NCBI GenBank assembly: GCA_025765595.1
Contig: JAIVFH010000026.1
Coordinates: forward strand, 1 to 64,000
Direction of reading: 5' to 3'
Origin: Obelidium mucronatum
Lineage: Eukaryota; Chytridiomycota; Chytridiomycetes; Chytridiales; Chytriomycetaceae
Length of the DNA stretch: 64,000 nucleotides
Position 1 is the first letter of the stretch. Each line of letters begins with the position of its first letter. Below are positions 61,901 through 64,000 of the stretch, in pieces. A model generated the notes under the pieces. The model saw only the letters and a program-made list of their open reading frames with translations. It ran no database searches and was not told where the DNA came from. The position numbers and the translations under genes were made by a program.

Positions 61901-64000
61901 ATCCAAAGAAGATCGATGCGATTGATAAGTGGCACGCACCAAGAAATTTGAAGGAGCTTCGCTCCTTTGTTCAAACTGTCGCAACCTGGAGGTCTTGGAT
62001 CGAAGCCTTCTCAGTTCGTGCATTTCCACTGTTCTACTTGTATCGAAAGGGACAACCGTGGGAGTGGAAGGAACCGCAGCAAACAGCTTTCCTGGATTTG
62101 AAACAGGCTCTGAAGTCGCATCCCATTCGCCGGAACTTAGATGTCTCGGACTTACAGAACCGACCTCCAATCCTGTCAGTGGATGCATGCAAGGTAGGCG
62201 AAGGTGGCTCTCTGTGTCAAAAGGATGAAAACGGGAAGCGATTCCTTATTTTAATGATGTCGGGTCTGTTCAATGTAGCGGAGAGGTTATATTCGCAAAT
62301 CAAAATGGAATTATGCGGCCTGGTGCGATGTCTTCGAAGGATCTACTACATGATAGATGGAGTTCCAAAACTCATTGTTGAAGTTGACGCCAGCGGCCTG
62401 AAGGGTATGATGAACAATCCGTCTGTGGCTGATAGAACGATGCTCCGTTGGATCATATATGCTGGAACGTTTCCTATTGAGTTTGTCATTGTTCCAGGGA
62501 AGCGTAATGTAGTCCCTGATGGGACTTCGCGAATGTTTAGTTCGCCACCTCCTGAGGCGGATAGTTCAAATGATTCCGAAGATGTTGAGAACGCTATCGA
62601 ATCCATGTTGGACCTCTTTCAGGAAGCAGAGCTCCCCAGTGCTAATATATTCCTTGGAGATGCGTCAGAGTTCTCTGAAAACGAGGAGCTCCGCGATGTT
62701 TGCCAGTGGTTAGAATTTCAGACTTTCCGAGAAAACTTGAAACAACAACAAAGAGAACGCATTCGAGCATCAGCGGTTAGGTTCTTTATTCTCAATGGAT
62801 TCCTTTTTCGACGCGGGGAACATGCTGGAGATTATCCGAGACGAGTTGTTGGGAACACTGAACAACAGCTGCGGTTGATGAAAGAGGCACACGAAGGTCT
62901 TGGAGGCGGTCATTATTCTGCAAACCCAACATATCTGAAGTTGAGGGCAAAGTACTATTGGAAGGGAATGCAGAAGGATGTGCGCGAGTTCTGTGAAAAG
63001 TGTCTTCAGTGCCTGTATCATTCCCAGAAACGCGTCTATGAACCGGCTAAGCCTTCAAAGTCGCCTTTCTCTATTTGCATGGTCTGGTCTGGGGACGCCA
63101 TTGTCATGCCCTATGGGAAACACGGGAAGCGGTACTTATTTCATTTGGAAGAAGCCCTATCTTTGTGGCCGGAAGCGACTTCGTTCAAATTCAAGAAACT
63201 TATGCCAATTATGGAGTGGGTGGTAAAGGATGTCTTCATGCGCTTTGGTATGCCAATGGTTGTTCTGGTCGATAATGCCGAATTCACGTCTGAAGAGGCT
63301 AGGGATGTTAGTCTGAAGCTTGGATTCCAGATTCATGCTATTGCACCTCATAATCATAAAGCTCTAGCGGTTGAACGTGGACATGCTCCGTTGGTCAAAT
63401 CTATTGCGAAACTATGCCTCACAGAACCAAAAGAATGGCCTGAACACGTCACGTCAAGTCTGTTTGCCAAACGAATCAGTTGCACTAATCGCGGATATTC
63501 TCCATATAACATCATGTTTGGACAAGAACCTATGTTCTCCATTGACTTTGCTGCAGAATCCTATTTCTCTCAGTTATGGAAAGACGGAATGTCAACTGAG
63601 GAACTGTTGATGAGTCGTATGCTACAGCTTGAGAACAAGGAATACATTGTAGCTGCATCACGCGAAAGAGTAGATATTTCCAGGTACAAGTCTAGTTTGG
63701 AATACAATCTTCGACATAAAGGATCTTTACGTCTGGAACCGTTAAAAGTAAACGACTGGGTCTTGGTTTACAACTCGAATCTTGATCGCCAGTGGGGGCG
63801 AAAGCTTGAGAAAACGTTCATGGGTCCTTTTGTCATTTACGATGTTCTGGATGGAAGCTACTTGCTGCGGGAACTTGACGGAACTACATTCAAACGACCA
63901 TTTAGTGGAGATCGTTTAGTTCTCTTTCCTGTACCGTTGCAGTCCGAATTTGTTGACGAAGTGACTAGTTCTTCAAAGCCATCTGATCCCATCTTAGAAG
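58993..64000 (+). CDS. ORF2: EEP nuclease - RT - RNase H - integrase polyprotein (3' end beyond window)
   Basis: The frame is uninterrupted from ATG 58993 to the window edge, 1669 codons. Residues 18-300 are an EEP (APE/L1-EN) nuclease: Asn32 in WNQN, Glu61 in FLQETR, SNGVAILVRQ, ISAYFPNAS, Asp195 and Asn197 in GADFNV, Asp287-His288 in SDHIPV. An acidic linker (300-720) has two copies of an ESPA(A/V)..GEF unit. RT spans about 730-960: SSPWFVVAKKDGG, Asp835 in TGMDC, LPQGWCNSPA, FVDD at 895-898. RNase H has Asp1064, Glu1106, Asp1132 and Asp1176. Integrase has H1300-x6-H1307-x29-C1337-x2-C1340, then Asp1368, Asp1427 and Glu1461 (D-x33-E), and a GPF module (TFMGPFVIYDV). All catalytic residues are present. 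It probably cleaves, copies and integrates element DNA. What the EEP part does alongside an integrase is unknown. Confidence 0.9.
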   Translation, partial: MSLNYSDQIAPTTSWTWDLNVDVSNVTFWSWNQNSTRNAFAKMSDASKAAFAAADVVFLQETRFGRQSFSDILEHPNIADYAVYQTHDFYTSEFPHEQLQRGLGSNGVAILVRQSLFQQTPTVLFETFPGWDITDMEGRYIELHFGELVLISAYFPNASRNNDHRLNYKYTFQTAFETRVTQLQNDGHSVVVGADFNVAGTHLDIHCDVVPMISSGFRPLERDWFNNLSHLLLDSFRYCNPFRAGDYTTWFYHNRRGNLGMRYDGIFSSLNIVPLTSRHDHAIDGSDHIPVVSTFDLSEFTSDLITPSFAISTVDLGYFYVAPGEETCFDYPEYELEADDEYEETRARLQRASNVFMEYIESLSEEDDAEAAESPAAEIGEFGFIALATPSVSAVLCVPERAGSLCAGAPPQASTSSFICDSQNIHLEQSQDLSDTSESLNTWRLYTIEEELEVCESPAVGVGEFDTCVPVTPSALANLCVPEISLCAGDKTQASASFTSPEPADTHQSSEGSTEFFQSQTDATYTHNVQVYPVQRFYDSRSKIMNINSKLGLSPSENVIGIAKLEADKMHEDASKAKVHEIVEVLERYIKGEGMTDYETAVLDCAYLNYSAESEVTNSDSETDEGFTAHCFTKAKTVDKKIRPVSSKLPDSVKPERWRTELENLSPPPPLLPPDQRRLTEERLDGLFKYTRDNFPGFISEPEIEYCKERIRPYDQAFSFDLKERGKLKEGLFEPIRINTVPHTPWQTRDRPVPQAHYQKLLEFLREKLEKGIMEPSIGAYSSPWFVVAKKDGGIRFIQDLQLLNKVTIRDSNCPPNMDASTARAAGYKVYTGMDCISFFDQFILDVRDRDLTAIRTPLGLMRITGLPQGWCNSPANAQRVSGMIFQKEGEAEVFVDDLLAFSGKPADTSLSDTHPLVRKFIIEHMNVVETILRKLITTGLTIHGTKNQFFVPKILSLGVILSEAGREPNPKKIDAIDKWHAPRNLKELRSFVQTVATWRSWIEAFSVRAFPLFYLYRKGQPWEWKEPQQTAFLDLKQALKSHPIRRNLDVSDLQNRPPILSVDACKVGEGGSLCQKDENGKRFLILMMSGLFNVAERLYSQIKMELCGLVRCLRRIYYMIDGVPKLIVEVDASGLKGMMNNPSVADRTMLRWIIYAGTFPIEFVIVPGKRNVVPDGTSRMFSSPPPEADSSNDSEDVENAIESMLDLFQEAELPSANIFLGDASEFSENEELRDVCQWLEFQTFRENLKQQQRERIRASAVRFFILNGFLFRRGEHAGDYPRRVVGNTEQQLRLMKEAHEGLGGGHYSANPTYLKLRAKYYWKGMQKDVREFCEKCLQCLYHSQKRVYEPAKPSKSPFSICMVWSGDAIVMPYGKHGKRYLFHLEEALSLWPEATSFKFKKLMPIMEWVVKDVFMRFGMPMVVLVDNAEFTSEEARDVSLKLGFQIHAIAPHNHKALAVERGHAPLVKSIAKLCLTEPKEWPEHVTSSLFAKRISCTNRGYSPYNIMFGQEPMFSIDFAAESYFSQLWKDGMSTEELLMSRMLQLENKEYIVAASRERVDISRYKSSLEYNLRHKGSLRLEPLKVNDWVLVYNSNLDRQWGRKLEKTFMGPFVIYDVLDGSYLLRELDGTTFKRPFSGDRLVLFPVPLQSEFVDEVTSSSKPSDPILE

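Larger units (their letters stand above)
55381..64000 (+). mobile_element. LTR-type retroelement with Gag-Pro and EEP-RT-RH-IN ORFs
   Basis: A long leader (about 55381-55863) precedes two same-frame ORFs and the element runs off the right edge. ORF1 is Gag plus retropepsin. ORF2 is EEP nuclease, reverse transcriptase, RNase H, H2C2 zinc finger, DDE integrase and a GPF-type C-terminal module. RT before integrase and the integrase tail place it near Ty3/gypsy (Metaviridae-like). Both ORFs are intact, so the element is probably young. The 3' LTR is outside the window, and I could not fix the 5' LTR edges. Confidence 0.85.

Overview
The window is eukaryotic nuclear DNA. It has spliceosomal introns of about 35-350 nt with GT(A/G)AGT-like donors, a nuclear-type tRNA-Phe, LTR and LINE retrotransposons, and fungal-type genes (isocitrate lyase, OPT transporter, ABCF ATPase, exocyst SEC5). 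A CCDC66-like coiled-coil gene and a membrane-anchored HD-type cyclic-nucleotide phosphodiesterase fit a flagellated early-diverging fungus such as a chytrid. The lineage is inferred; no marker here fixes it.

Layout. 1-7.5 kb: remains of a Ty3/gypsy-like element, split by a young Ty1/copia element (1113-7045; near-identical LTRs, 5-bp target duplication GTAGT). 7.5-19.2 kb: a compact run of minus-strand genes: a truncated F-box/LRR gene, RNase P/MRP subunit p30, the CCDC66-like gene, isocitrate lyase, two small unknowns and the phosphodiesterase. tRNA-Phe is at 19.4 kb. About 19.6-26.6 kb and 29.46-36.4 kb are two direct copies of a ~7 kb block. Each copy holds an unrecognised gene (membrane segment, coiled coil, Pro/Thr/Val-rich middle, conserved acidic tail), a downstream array of alternating hairpin repeats, and the start of an ABCF gene. 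Only the second copy runs on into a complete ABCF gene (36236-38740). The first ends in a stub fused to a truncated SEC5 gene. A third, inverted and truncated copy of the unknown gene lies at 50.9-52.5 kb. Between these are an OPT transporter (39.0-41.5 kb), a five-exon FYVE protein (42.9-44.0 kb), a low-complexity basic protein (44.2-46.2 kb) and a decayed LINE (46.3-50.4 kb). A multi-exon gene with a CCCH-like finger occupies 53.3-55.3 kb.

From about 55.4 kb to the right edge lies an LTR-type retroelement. ORF1 (55864-58782) is Gag plus a retropepsin-like protease. ORF2 (58993 to beyond 64000) encodes, in one frame, an endonuclease/exonuclease/phosphatase (EEP, APE/L1-EN fold) domain followed by reverse transcriptase, RNase H and a DDE integrase. 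An EEP nuclease is the hallmark of many non-LTR elements. Finding it fused upstream of a Ty3-like RT-RH-IN polyprotein is the most unusual feature here.

A caution on quality: isocitrate lyase, the block genes and the copia element carry single-base frameshifts, whereas ABCF, OPT, FYVE and the large retroelement ORFs are clean. Residual assembly indels and real pseudogenisation cannot be separated from sequence alone. Exon boundaries were placed by hand from frame continuity, family motifs and GT/AG signals.
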